Below the pieces are notes generated by a model, which was not told the origin of the DNA, did no database searches, and saw only the letters and a program-made list of their open reading frames with translations. Both the position numbers and the translations under genes were made by a program. Source: CBDDBH01 sp965225625 (GTDB taxonomy: Bacteria > Pseudomonadota > Gammaproteobacteria > JADZEE01). From it: a stretch of DNA of 64,000 bases. Below, piece after piece: positions 35,624-44,989 of this stretch; the stretch's first letter is position 1, and each line of letters opens with the position of its first letter. Location: NCBI GenBank assembly GCA_965225625.1, contig CBDDBH010000033.1, forward strand, positions 310,001 to 374,000. Reading direction: 5' to 3'.

Positions 35624-36237
35624 ATTTATTCGCTAGACGCCCAAGCACGCGTAGTGTCGCCTGGGATCCGTTTACGGATCTGCTATTCAATACCTTACTG
35701 GGATTCACTTTGCTCTTCCTGGTCGCAATCATGTACATGAATCCGATTGCCAAGCAGGGCGTTATCAATCCCAAGGCTGAGTACATCATTACGATTACCT
35801 GGCCGGACAACGATGCTGCCGACATTGATGCCTGGGTCGAGGAGCCCAGTGGCGGCCTGATATGGTTTCGCGCCCGCGAGGTTGGGCTTGTTCATCTCGA
35901 TCGCGACGACCGAGGCCTGTTAAACGACACCTTCAATGGCAACGGTCGGACGGTTAAGAATCCGTTGAATCAGGAGATTGTCACCATCCGTGGGGTAATC
36001 CCGGGGGAGTACATCGTCAATGTTCATTATTACGCGACCGAATCCGGAGAGCCGGTACCAGTGGGTGTCAGAGTAGATAAGGTCAATCCGTCGCTGGAAG
36101 TCATCTACTATGACACTTTGACGCTAGCGAAAAAGGGTGATGAACACACCGCGGTGCGCTTCAATATAGGTGCAGACGGCAGCGTATCGAACATAAACAG
36201 ATTACAAAAAAAGGGCCTGGTCATCGGCGCTGCATGA
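35620..36237 (+). CDS. TolR/MotB-like membrane-anchored periplasmic protein
   Basis: 205 aa, intact. Short cytoplasmic N-terminus, one helix with a conserved-looking acidic residue before it (WDPFTDLLFNTLLGFTLLF, residues 15-41), then a periplasmic beta-rich domain (ITWPDNDAADIDAWVEEPSGG, GVIPGEYIVNVHYYA) recalling YfaP/DUF2135-like domains. Position after a MotA/TolQ-like gene and an ATGA overlap suggest it is the stator partner (TolR/MotB role), but it has no OmpA or TolR C-terminal domain. Family not recognised with certainty. Confidence 0.72.
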   Translation: MNLFARRPSTRSVAWDPFTDLLFNTLLGFTLLFLVAIMYMNPIAKQGVINPKAEYIITITWPDNDAADIDAWVEEPSGGLIWFRAREVGLVHLDRDDRGLLNDTFNGNGRTVKNPLNQEIVTIRGVIPGEYIVNVHYYATESGEPVPVGVRVDKVNPSLEVIYYDTLTLAKKGDEHTAVRFNIGADGSVSNINRLQKKGLVIGAA

Positions 36238-36259
36238 GCATTGACGGGGAGATATTCGC

Positions 36260-36743
36260 GTGCCGACCCTGAGCGTTGCAGCATTGATAGCGGGGTACGT
36301 ACTCTTAGCAGTACTGTTATTGAGTCTGAATTTCCATTCCCATTGGCCATGGCAAGTTAAAGCGGGCGCCGTGACGCTCGTCAGCGGATTCTACATTGTG
36401 ACCTATTATTCATTTTCGCCATTACTGGGTTGGCCGGCGGCGGCTGAGCTTCCCAATCGTTTTCAACTACTCGCCGTTGACATTCGCGAGCCTGACAAAA
36501 CAACTGGCTGAACGCCCGGGGCGCTACCAGCCACGCGCTTACAAACTCGATTACAGCGCTGAATTACACGCCGCAGTGGCGCAAGCGCGCGTAAGACTAC
36601 GCAAAAACCTGGAGCAACTCGGGGAGGTCGATGCCCGGGAACTGGAGCCTAACACCAATCCGTCGGGTACAACCCGACTTGGACAGCAGAGTGTTAAGAT
36701 CAGGTTTTACGACATGCCGGCGCCAGTACTACCGGACAAATGA
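36260..36743 (+). pseudogene. Membrane protein gene split into two frames
   Basis: Frame A (GTG 36260, after GGGGAG; stop 36509-36511) encodes two helices (VAALIAGYVLLAVLLLSL; AGAVTLVSGFYIVTYYSFSPLLGW) and ends REPDKTTG. Frame B continues from about 36495 with ERPGRYQPRAYKLDYSAELHAAVAQA and ends RFYDMPAPVLPDK. The two parts read as the halves of one protein of about 160 aa, with the junction at the ACAAAACAACTGGCTGA stretch near 36497-36513, where a small deletion or insertion shifts the frame. Frame B alone has no plausible start. Function unknown. Confidence 0.62.
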
Positions 36744-36819
36744 GTCGGAAACGAGATCGAATTCCTTGACGATAGCTGCCGGAGTCGCTATTGATCCCTA
36801 TTTGGCAGCGTAAACGACC

Positions 36820-38361
36820 ATGACCACTATCGGGCGGAGTTTATTTACCTCATTGCTAGTCGCGCTGAGCAGCGGCGTGACCGCCGTGCGCGGTGACGAA
36901 ACCGCCCGCTATGATTGCAGGCAAGCCCGTACCGAAACCGTTGTCTGCAGCTACCGCTATCTCGATTCGGCGAAACTGCTGAGCGCTCGTCTAGCGCTCG
37001 GTAATCTGGATATTGCGCCGCTCACGAACATGACGTTCTTGACCACTGGTGAGGCTGTGGCGGTACTCTTTTTGGTGGACACCAGCGATCCTGCCCGTAG
37101 CGTAGTAATTGAGAGGAACATCGAGCAGATCGGCCGTCTGGCAGACGCTGCGGGTTCCCAGCACCGACTGGGCTTGGCACGTTTCGACAGCAATCTGGAG
37201 GTGCTTGCGCCGCTGGGCAGCAGCCCCTCGGAAATACGAAGCGCCGCCAGCGGCCTTTCCGCCGTGGGCAAAACGACCGAGTTGTATCGCAGTTCAATCG
37301 AAGCGATTCGCGCATTGGACGCCTATGATGCTGGGCGCAAAGTATTATTCGTCCTCTCGGATGGGCTCGCCGAGGATTACGCCTATCACCACCAAGATGT
37401 TATTGCGCGGGCGCGTGAAGCTGGAGTAGTCATTCACGGGGTCGGGTTCGCTCGCTCCATTCCACAATCGGTAGCACTGCAATCACTCAGACGTTTGGCC
37501 GAAGAGTCGGGCGGAGAATTCATTCGCGCCGACGATGTGGATTTCACACTGCCCGAGGCGTTTTTTGCTGCTCCCTACCACAGTATCGACAGCGGCGGTG
37601 ACCTCACCTTCGATTTGAGCACGGCGCTCGCAGCAGGATTGCACGGTCCGCAAAATGCGCTGGTGAGCTTTGCGGACGATGGCGGAACCAGCAGCACACT
37701 GTCGGTTGAAATCGTCTTGCCGCCGGCTACTACCACTGTTGTAGAGGTAAGTGCGCGCGCGTACGCTTCAGAGGATAACCTCGAAGCTGAGTTAATGGAT
37801 GCCATCGTCGCAGTGAACCCATCGCGGGCATCGAGCGTTTCCACGACGAATATCGCCAGGTCGCCTGCCGCGGCACCACAGCGCAGCTCAAAACTGAATA
37901 CGTGGCTGTGGTACGGGACACCTGCCGCCTTCCTGCTGGTCGTAGTGATTGCACTGATGGTCTATGGCTGGTTGTTCCGGCGGCGCGTTGCCGATACCGC
38001 GAAAGGGTCGCCCAACAACAAACCCTTCGCCTATCTCATGGCAGCGGACGGCAAAGAGCGTTTTATAATCAGTCAAACACCGTGGCGAATCGGACGCAGT
38101 AAAACCAACGAATTGACACTCAGCGATCACTCCGTGTCACGCCTGCATGCCGAGATCCGACGCAATCAAGATGGTTCGTTTACCATTGCCGATTTGGATT
38201 CCCTCAACGGGGTGTTCGTCAACGATAAAAAGGTCCGCAGCTCCGAACTGACAGAGGGTGATGGCGTCGACGTTGGCGACATTGGCATGAAATTCACCCT
38301 CTACGATGACGATTCGGCCGCACAAGAGCCGACGGTGATGATCCGAACCCACACACCCTGA
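36820..38361 (+). CDS. VWA-TM-FHA membrane protein
   Basis: 513 aa. N-terminal signal sequence (LFTSLLVALSSGVTAV), a von Willebrand A-like domain at about 78-255 (AVLFLVDTSDP, KVLFVLSDGLAEDY), a Thr/Ser-rich stretch, one helix at about 362-386 and a C-terminal forkhead-associated domain at about 420-500 (WRIGRSKTNELTL, SVSRLHAEI, DLDSLNGVFVND). Topology would place VWA in the periplasm and the phosphothreonine-binding FHA in the cytoplasm. The metal-site motif is D87-T-S-D rather than a full DxSxS, so metal binding may be weakened. Ends 8 bp from the convergent tilS. Confidence 0.85.
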   Translation: MTTIGRSLFTSLLVALSSGVTAVRGDETARYDCRQARTETVVCSYRYLDSAKLLSARLALGNLDIAPLTNMTFLTTGEAVAVLFLVDTSDPARSVVIERNIEQIGRLADAAGSQHRLGLARFDSNLEVLAPLGSSPSEIRSAASGLSAVGKTTELYRSSIEAIRALDAYDAGRKVLFVLSDGLAEDYAYHHQDVIARAREAGVVIHGVGFARSIPQSVALQSLRRLAEESGGEFIRADDVDFTLPEAFFAAPYHSIDSGGDLTFDLSTALAAGLHGPQNALVSFADDGGTSSTLSVEIVLPPATTTVVEVSARAYASEDNLEAELMDAIVAVNPSRASSVSTTNIARSPAAAPQRSSKLNTWLWYGTPAAFLLVVVIALMVYGWLFRRRVADTAKGSPNNKPFAYLMAADGKERFIISQTPWRIGRSKTNELTLSDHSVSRLHAEIRRNQDGSFTIADLDSLNGVFVNDKKVRSSELTEGDGVDVGDIGMKFTLYDDDSAAQEPTVMIRTHTP

Positions 38362-38369
38362 ATATTCGT

Positions 38370-39707
38370 CTAGTGGTAGTAGTCAGGCTGCCACAGTAAT
38401 TCCCACCCCGGTTCACTCGGCTCAGCAACAAAGGGCGCAAAGACCCACAGGCCGGCGACCGCGGCGAGATGATTGTCGACGTAGATCAGAGGGATGCGAT
38501 TGCGCTCCCATGGCGGCACAGCAACTGCCTGAAATAATTTTTTCAGTGACGAGCGGTGACTGCGCTTTGGAAGTAGCGCCCGCTCACCGCCAGTTCGAAA
38601 CCTTACCGAAAGTTGGGCGTTCGCACAGAGCTGCGCGCTCAAGCCCCTTCCCGATGTCGGATTCACCCGCAACCGGCCTGTGTCCAGAGTCAACGGCGCG
38701 GGCGGCGACCATGTTAATGATTCGCCTGCGTAATCAGGGCGCGCCTTTAACAGATACAGGCGATCGCGATAACGCCTAACTTCGTTATCGTCCCAGGCAA
38801 CCAGCCCGCATTCACCGACGTTCGAGCACAGACCATCAATAATCTGCGCCAGGCGCCGATACGCCGGTGGTGACACCCCGGACTGGCTAAGCCAACGTCT
38901 GACTGTATTTGCGCGCCGCGCCAGATCGAGTTCCAGCAGCGCCGTCACACAAAGTTCCCCGCCGCGCTTAATTGCATGCAGATCCTGGTCGGCCAGCGCC
39001 TGCAACAAGGCGGCGGACTGCGCCTGCAACATCGCTGCACGGCCGAGGCTCTGGCGGGCGCCTGTCCAGCGCGCCATCACGGGCGGTAGTACAACATGGC
39101 GCAAATAGTTCCGATCAAATCGCAGATCGGCATTACTCGGATCCTCGACCCACTTCAACGCATGGCATTGTGCATAGCTCCCCAGCGTTGCTCCGTCCAC
39201 AGCCAGTAGCGGTCGAACCAGCCGCCCGGCTCCGAACTGGGCCTGTTGCGGCATAGCCGCCAGGCCTTGCGGGCCGGCTCCGCGAAGCAATTGTAATAAC
39301 AGCGTTTCAACCTGGTCGTCGCGGTGATGGCCGGTCTGCAGCATGTCGCCGTCTTGTAACAGCTTCTCCAGCTCAGCATAACGGCGCTCTCGCGCCCATG
39401 CTTCAACACTCGCGCCGCGTGGTAGGTCAGTCTCTAGCAGGATGTGTCTGAAGGGTACACGCCAGCGTTCGCACAGCGCTGTACAAAATTCCACCCAGTC
39501 ACCCGCGGCGGATTGCAGGCCGTGATTAACATGTACTGCCGTGATGGGCGGGCCATCGGATTGCGTGATGGCCAGTAATGCGTGCAGCAGCGCAACCGAA
39601 TCACGGCCACCGCTAAGCGCGACTACGTAGTGCTCGGCCGCCGGCAACATATCCAAAGTGGCGCGGATCTGGCGTTGCAGCGGATCTGCACAGTTCGCGG
39701 TCGCCAT
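38370..39707 (-). CDS. tilS: tRNA(Ile)-lysidine synthase TilS
   Basis: 445 aa. ATP-dependent enzyme that converts C34 of tRNA-Ile(CAU) to lysidine. PP-loop SGGRDSVALLHAL at about residue 32, HVNHGLQ, TGHHRDDQVETLLLQLLRG, RPLL, and a C-terminal domain (LSVRFRTGGERALL). ATG 39707. Last gene of the conserved accA-tilS end of the dnaE cluster. Confidence 0.95.
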   Translation of the reverse strand: MATANCADPLQRQIRATLDMLPAAEHYVVALSGGRDSVALLHALLAITQSDGPPITAVHVNHGLQSAAGDWVEFCTALCERWRVPFRHILLETDLPRGASVEAWARERRYAELEKLLQDGDMLQTGHHRDDQVETLLLQLLRGAGPQGLAAMPQQAQFGAGRLVRPLLAVDGATLGSYAQCHALKWVEDPSNADLRFDRNYLRHVVLPPVMARWTGARQSLGRAAMLQAQSAALLQALADQDLHAIKRGGELCVTALLELDLARRANTVRRWLSQSGVSPPAYRRLAQIIDGLCSNVGECGLVAWDDNEVRRYRDRLYLLKARPDYAGESLTWSPPAPLTLDTGRLRVNPTSGRGLSAQLCANAQLSVRFRTGGERALLPKRSHRSSLKKLFQAVAVPPWERNRIPLIYVDNHLAAVAGLWVFAPFVAEPSEPGWELLWQPDYYH

Positions 39708-39779
39708 GTTCTCGCCTACCTCGGACTGTTTGCTCCCAGGTCGCTGCCACCCGCTATGAGCTACACAGCTCTCAGGGGG

Positions 39780-40736
39780 CTAGTCTGCGAATTTCCCGTA
39801 CTGCAAAAAACGCGTTGAACGCGCCGCCCGTAACGCTTCTGCGTCCATCTGCTCCAGTTCCGCCAGGGCGCGCAGCAGCGCGTCCTTGATACGGTCAGCC
39901 ATCGTGCTCGGGTCCCGGTGAGCACCCCCCAAAGGCTCTTCCAGTACTTCATCAACTAACGCCATTTCGTGCAATCGATCCGCGGTGATTGCCATCGCCG
40001 CCGCCGCATCCTCGGCTTTGTCCGTACTTTTCCATAATATCGACGCACATCCTTCCGGCGAGATCACGGCGTAAGTCGCGTATTCGAGCATAATCAGCCG
40101 ATCGCACACGCCGATCGCGAGTGCGCCACCTGAACCTCCCTCGCCAATAACGGTCGAAATTATCGGTACACCTAATTCCATCATCACCAGCAGATTCTGC
40201 GCGATTGCCTCGCTCTGCCCACGTTCTTCCGCATCTATTCCCGGGTAAGCACCAGGTGTATCAATAAAGGTTAACACCGGCATCGAAAATCGTTCCGCCA
40301 GCTGCATGATGCGTTTTGCTTTGCGATAACCTTCAGGATTGGGCATGCCAAAATTTCGATGAAGATTGTCTTTGGTGTTACGGCCTTTTTGATGTCCAAT
40401 GAACGCGACAGAGCGCCCGTCAAGTCGAGCTACGCCGGTTACTATCGCGGCGTCATCGCCAAACGCGCGATCGCCGTGCAGCTCTTCCAAATCGGTAACG
40501 ATATGGGCAAGGTAATCCAGGGTGTAGGGGCGCTGTGGATGTCGCGCGAGCTTGGAGATTTGCCACGCAGACAGCGAGCCAAAAATTGACTCGGTAAGTT
40601 CGCGTGAACGCTTCCCAAGACGTTCGATTTCGTCAGTAATATTGAGTTCGGAATCGTCTCCGACCAGACGCAGTTCCTCTATCTTCGCTTCGAGTTCGGC
40701 GATAGGTTGTTCGAAGTCGAGAAATTGTGGATCCAT
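39780..40736 (-). CDS. accA: Acetyl-CoA carboxylase carboxyltransferase subunit alpha
   Basis: 318-aa alpha subunit of the carboxyltransferase that makes malonyl-CoA. Motifs: N-terminal FLDFEQPIAELEAKIEELR, GHQKGRNTKDNLHRNFGM, FIDTPGAYPGIDAEERGQSEAIA and GEGGSGGALAIGVCDR (oxyanion holes), PEGCASILWK. ATG 40736. Sits directly after dnaE, as in other gammaproteobacteria. Confidence 0.97.
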   Translation of the reverse strand: MDPQFLDFEQPIAELEAKIEELRLVGDDSELNITDEIERLGKRSRELTESIFGSLSAWQISKLARHPQRPYTLDYLAHIVTDLEELHGDRAFGDDAAIVTGVARLDGRSVAFIGHQKGRNTKDNLHRNFGMPNPEGYRKAKRIMQLAERFSMPVLTFIDTPGAYPGIDAEERGQSEAIAQNLLVMMELGVPIISTVIGEGGSGGALAIGVCDRLIMLEYATYAVISPEGCASILWKSTDKAEDAAAAMAITADRLHEMALVDEVLEEPLGGAHRDPSTMADRIKDALLRALAELEQMDAEALRAARSTRFLQYGKFAD

Positions 40737-40821
40737 AATCTATGATTTCAGGTCGGTTCGCGGTCGTTATTCTACGGATAAGCGCATCTACTCTCCACGG
40801 ATACAGGTGGAGCGGCTTTCA

Positions 40822-43800
40822 TTAGTATTCAAGTCGCACCGCCGCGGAACCAAATTTCTCGCGCATCCTTTCGATTAAGCCATCTGTTGGATGCACGTCC
40901 CATTGTTTACCGAGGCGGATACAAGCCTTCGCATCATCATGACTATAATCTATCGCAACCGGACACGGCCCACCTGACTGGCCGGACAAGTGTTCGCGTA
41001 AATCGTCGATAAAACCGTTCGCGGCGCGCTCTGCACTTATCTCGATGACGAGACGTTTGGCCAGCTGTTCGCGCGCCTGATCCAAACTCAATACGGACTC
41101 CGCAAGGAGTGCACGTTCGCCTGTAAAATCGTCCAAAACGCAGCTTCCTTCTACAACGAATATGCGATCTAGCACCAATTCTTCACCAATTTTCTCGAAT
41201 AGATCCGAATAAATTGCGATGTCGGTGCGAGCACTACGATCGTCCAAAACCGCGTACACAACGCGCCCACGCCGGCCTCGGCTGGTGCGCATACTGGTCA
41301 ACAATCCGGCAACCCGTCGTTTGCCGGGGCTCAAACCTACCAGGGTACAGCTAATGAACTGCTCCAGTTCTCGTCGGTAACGCTCCACCGGATGGCCGGT
41401 CAAGTACAGGCCAAGCGCTTCTTTTTCCGCCGCCAAACGCTGCGGTTCCGGCCATTCAGCAACTTCGTTAAATTGCCTCAATGCTACGTCGCCAGCAACC
41501 AGCTCGTCGCCAGCTGACAACCCAAACATGTCGTTCTGACCGGCTTCGACATCCTTTACGTGCTGTTCGGCGATACTGAGTGCGTCATCCAGATTATGCA
41601 TCAAGGTGCTGCGGGTGGGACCGAGTTGATCCAATGCACCAGCGCGGATCAACGCTTCCAATACGCGGCGATTAGCACGGCGTAGATCGACTCGTTTGCA
41701 TAAATCGAATAAATCCACGAACTCTCCACGCTCTTTGCGTTCCGCCAGCAATGCGTCAATTGCACTACGGCCAACGCCTTTAATCGCCCCCAATCCATAG
41801 CGGACGCTGTCATCATCGGCAACCGTGAACTTGTGCTCACAGCCGTTGACCTCCGGCGCCAACACTCGCAACTTCATGCGCCGGCATTCGTCTATGAAGA
41901 TCACGATTTTGTCTGAATTATCCATATCCGCGGACAACACAGCCGCCATAAACGCCGCTGGATAATGAGCCTTCAGCCACGCCGTCTGATACGCCACCAA
42001 TGCATAAGCAGCAGAATGTGATTTATTGAATCCATAGCCGGCAAACTTCTCCATCAGATCGAAGATACCGGTCGCAATCTCTTTATCGACGCCGCGTCCA
42101 GCCGCGCCGGACATAAAAATCTCACGCTGTTGGGCCATTTCCTCCTGTTTCTTTTTACCCATCGCACGACGCAACAAATCCGCGGCACCCAGGGTGTAAC
42201 CAGCCAGTTCGCGCGCAATCTGCATGACCTGTTCCTGATAGAGGATCACGCCATAGGTGGGTTGCAAAATGGGCTCCAGCGCCGGATGCGGATAGCGCAC
42301 GGCTGCCCGCCCGTGCTTACGATCGATGAAGTCATCAACCATTCCCGACTGCAGCGGCCCGGGCCGGAATAAGGCGACCAAGGCAATTAGGTCCTCAAAC
42401 GAATCCGGCTGCATACGCTTGATGAGATCTTTCATGCCGCGGGATTCGAGCTGAAAAATCGCGGTAGTCTCGGCGCGCCGAACCATGTCGAATGTGGCGC
42501 TGTCCTTTAATGGGATCTGGGTAATATCGATTGGTTCCTGCTCAGGCGCCATACGCGCTTTGTTGACGTCGGCGACGGCCCAATCAATGATTGTCAGGGT
42601 ACGTAAACCCAGAAAGTCAAACTTCACCAAGCCGATCGATTCCACGTCTCCCATATCGAATTGAGTAACAGTCAACTCGCTGCCGTGCTCGCAATAAAGC
42701 GGCATGAACTCAGTCAAGCGTTTCGGTGAAATCACGACGCCGCCGGCGTGCTTTCCTGCGTTGCGCACCATTCCTTCCAGTTTGCGCGCAAGATCAATCA
42801 GTGTCCGCACGTCCTCTTCATCGTCATAACGCCTTTTCAGCGCCGGCTCATCCTTTAACGCACGGTCCAGAGTGATGTTAAGTTCGAATGGAACCAGCTT
42901 GGCAATCTGGTCTACGAAACTGTAAGGCTGACCTAGTACCCGGCCAACGTCGCGCACAACCGCCTTGGCCGCCATCGTGCCGTAAGTAATGATCTGAGAG
43001 ACTTTGTCGGCACCGTAACGTTGCTTGACGTATTCGATTACCTCGTCACGTCGATCCATGCAGAAATCGACGTCGAAATCGGGCATGGATACGCGTTCGG
43101 GGTTAAGAAATCGCTCGAACAGCAAGTCATAGGTTAAAGGATTCAGATCGGTGATGCCGAGCACGTAGGCGGCCAGCGAGCCGGCCCCGGATCCGCGTCC
43201 GGGCCCCACGGGGATGCCGTTTTTCCGCGCCCATTCGATGAAATCGGCGACGATTAAAAAATAGCCGGCAAAACCCATCTTGGTAATGACTTCGAGTTCC
43301 GTTTCCAGGCGTTGCCGATAGTCAGGCTGGTGTTCGGGCTGCGGTGACTCACCATCCAGACTCACTGCCAAACGCCGTTGCAATCCGGCAGCGGTCTCCG
43401 CACGCAAGCGCTCATCGACGTTACTGCCAGCCTCCACCGGATACTCTGGCAGGTGATAGTTGTCGAAGTCGAAACCCACGGTACAACGAGTCGCTATGTG
43501 GACAGTGTTCTGCAGGGCCTCAGGAATGTCCGCAAACAGTGATGCCATCTCCTCAGGGCTACGCAGATACTGATTCTGCGTATACTTCTTCGAGCGCCTG
43601 GGGTCACTCAGCGTTCGTCCCTCTTGAATGCAGATCCGCGCTTCATGAGCCTCGAAATCCTGCGCGTAAATGAATCGAGCGTTGTTCGTCGCCACAACCG
43701 GCAGCCCGGTGCCCATAGCAAGTTGCAGCGTGGAATCTATAGTTTCGTCCTCGCCAGGGTGGCCGGTGCGTTGCACTTCCAAATAGAAGCGATCGGGAAA

Positions 43801-44283
43801 CAGGTTCTGCCAATACTCCGCGCGTTGTTTCGCCAAATCGGAGTTGCCCGTGGACAGGGTCCGCCCAAGATCACCATGCGCTCCGGCGGACAACGCGATT
43901 AGACCGCTGTTGCAAGTTTGCAGCCATTGCGGTGCAATTTGTGGGACACCGCTGCCGTCTTGCCCTTCCGTGTAACTTCGCGTAATCAGTTGGGTAAGGT
44001 TCGTATAGCCTTGCTGGTTTTGACATAACAGTACAAGTGAAGTCGGGTTGGTTTGGTCTTGCGTGGGCTGGATCCAAACTTCGGCGCCAATGATGGCTTT
44101 TAAACCACGCTGTTGAGCAGCGCGATAGAACTTTATCGCGGAAAAGAGGTTGCCTTGCTCGGTAACGGCAAGCGCAGGCATCCCCAATTCTGCAGTACGC
44201 GCAACCAGTGCTGGAATACGAATGACGCCGTCGACAATCGAAAACTCAGTGTGGACGTGCAAATGAATAAATTGCTTGTTCAT
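40822..44283 (-). CDS. dnaE: DNA polymerase III subunit alpha
   Basis: 1153-aa replicative polymerase. PHP domain at the N-terminus (FIHLHVHTEFSIVDG), polymerase core with GPGRGSGAGSLAAYVLGIT, the catalytic aspartates in PDFDVDFCMDRRDEVI, and FDFLGLRTLTIIDWA; then HhH, OB and tau-binding regions. ATG 44283 is chosen over the frame extension to 44319 since the MNKQFIHLHVH start matches the family. Confidence 0.97.
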   Translation of the reverse strand: MNKQFIHLHVHTEFSIVDGVIRIPALVARTAELGMPALAVTEQGNLFSAIKFYRAAQQRGLKAIIGAEVWIQPTQDQTNPTSLVLLCQNQQGYTNLTQLITRSYTEGQDGSGVPQIAPQWLQTCNSGLIALSAGAHGDLGRTLSTGNSDLAKQRAEYWQNLFPDRFYLEVQRTGHPGEDETIDSTLQLAMGTGLPVVATNNARFIYAQDFEAHEARICIQEGRTLSDPRRSKKYTQNQYLRSPEEMASLFADIPEALQNTVHIATRCTVGFDFDNYHLPEYPVEAGSNVDERLRAETAAGLQRRLAVSLDGESPQPEHQPDYRQRLETELEVITKMGFAGYFLIVADFIEWARKNGIPVGPGRGSGAGSLAAYVLGITDLNPLTYDLLFERFLNPERVSMPDFDVDFCMDRRDEVIEYVKQRYGADKVSQIITYGTMAAKAVVRDVGRVLGQPYSFVDQIAKLVPFELNITLDRALKDEPALKRRYDDEEDVRTLIDLARKLEGMVRNAGKHAGGVVISPKRLTEFMPLYCEHGSELTVTQFDMGDVESIGLVKFDFLGLRTLTIIDWAVADVNKARMAPEQEPIDITQIPLKDSATFDMVRRAETTAIFQLESRGMKDLIKRMQPDSFEDLIALVALFRPGPLQSGMVDDFIDRKHGRAAVRYPHPALEPILQPTYGVILYQEQVMQIARELAGYTLGAADLLRRAMGKKKQEEMAQQREIFMSGAAGRGVDKEIATGIFDLMEKFAGYGFNKSHSAAYALVAYQTAWLKAHYPAAFMAAVLSADMDNSDKIVIFIDECRRMKLRVLAPEVNGCEHKFTVADDDSVRYGLGAIKGVGRSAIDALLAERKERGEFVDLFDLCKRVDLRRANRRVLEALIRAGALDQLGPTRSTLMHNLDDALSIAEQHVKDVEAGQNDMFGLSAGDELVAGDVALRQFNEVAEWPEPQRLAAEKEALGLYLTGHPVERYRRELEQFISCTLVGLSPGKRRVAGLLTSMRTSRGRRGRVVYAVLDDRSARTDIAIYSDLFEKIGEELVLDRIFVVEGSCVLDDFTGERALLAESVLSLDQAREQLAKRLVIEISAERAANGFIDDLREHLSGQSGGPCPVAIDYSHDDAKACIRLGKQWDVHPTDGLIERMREKFGSAAVRLEY

Positions 44284-44410
44284 TAGCTGAGTTTGGTCAG
44301 GCGCGGCAAAGGATTTCAAGTTCCTGATGATACTCGTTCGACGCAGTTCCAGGCTAGCAGGATAGCCCGCTTAGTCTGCATATTTCGTCAACTTAGCAAA
44401 GTTTGTAAAA

Positions 44411-44989
44411 TTAGTTTTCGGCTGACAGCGCGCGGCGCACCGGGGCGAAGGACCGCCGGTGGATTGGGCACGCTCCGCGCTCTGCCAGCGCAGCAAAATG
44501 GGCAGAGGTCGGATACCCTTTATGCCGCGCAAATCCGTAACCCGGATACTCCGCGTCCAAATCCAGCATAATGGCATCCCGCGTTACCTTTGCCAGAATT
44601 GAAGCCGCGCTGATCGCGCGCACCTGCGAGTCACCTCGCACTATCGCGCGGACCGGGCAAGCAAGCTGGGGACAGTGCTGGCCATCGACCAATGCCAAAT
44701 CTGGTTGCTCCGGCAATGCCGCCACCGCACGTTGCATAGCCACTAGAGCGGCCTGCAGAATATTGAGCTGATCGATTTCTTCCACTTCTGCGCGGCCGAT
44801 AGCCCAGGCCAGCGCGTGCCGTTTGATTTCGGCGGCCAGCCGTTCACGCTTCTTCATGCTTAAGGTCTTCGAATCCGCCAGGCCACGGATATAGCGTCGA
44901 TGATCAAGCACCACCGCAGCAGCAATGACCGGGCCTGCAAGCGGCCCTCTGCCTGCCTCGTCTATACCCACCGTGCGTGCGAGCCTCAT
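44411..44989 (-). CDS. rnhB: Ribonuclease HII
   Basis: 192 aa. Removes ribonucleotides and RNA from DNA hybrids. Active-site motif VGIDEAGRGPLAGPVIAAAVVLD (Asp9, Glu10), DSKTLSMKKRE, LVDGQHCPQL, ISAASILAKVTRD. ATG 44989 overlaps the lpxB stop by 4 bp. Confidence 0.96.
   Translation of the reverse strand: MRLARTVGIDEAGRGPLAGPVIAAAVVLDHRRYIRGLADSKTLSMKKRERLAAEIKRHALAWAIGRAEVEEIDQLNILQAALVAMQRAVAALPEQPDLALVDGQHCPQLACPVRAIVRGDSQVRAISAASILAKVTRDAIMLDLDAEYPGYGFARHKGYPTSAHFAALAERGACPIHRRSFAPVRRALSAEN

Noticed and set aside
36477..36743. Treating the second half of the split membrane protein as an independent gene
   Set aside because: Its apparent TTG start lies inside the coding signal of the upstream half, has no ribosome site, and its sequence reads as the continuation of the same protein.
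34418..38361. Zorya-type antiphage defence (ZorAB plus partners)
   Set aside because: The anchor protein lacks an OmpA domain, and there is no helicase or nuclease partner; only the MotA/TolQ-like resemblance is shared.
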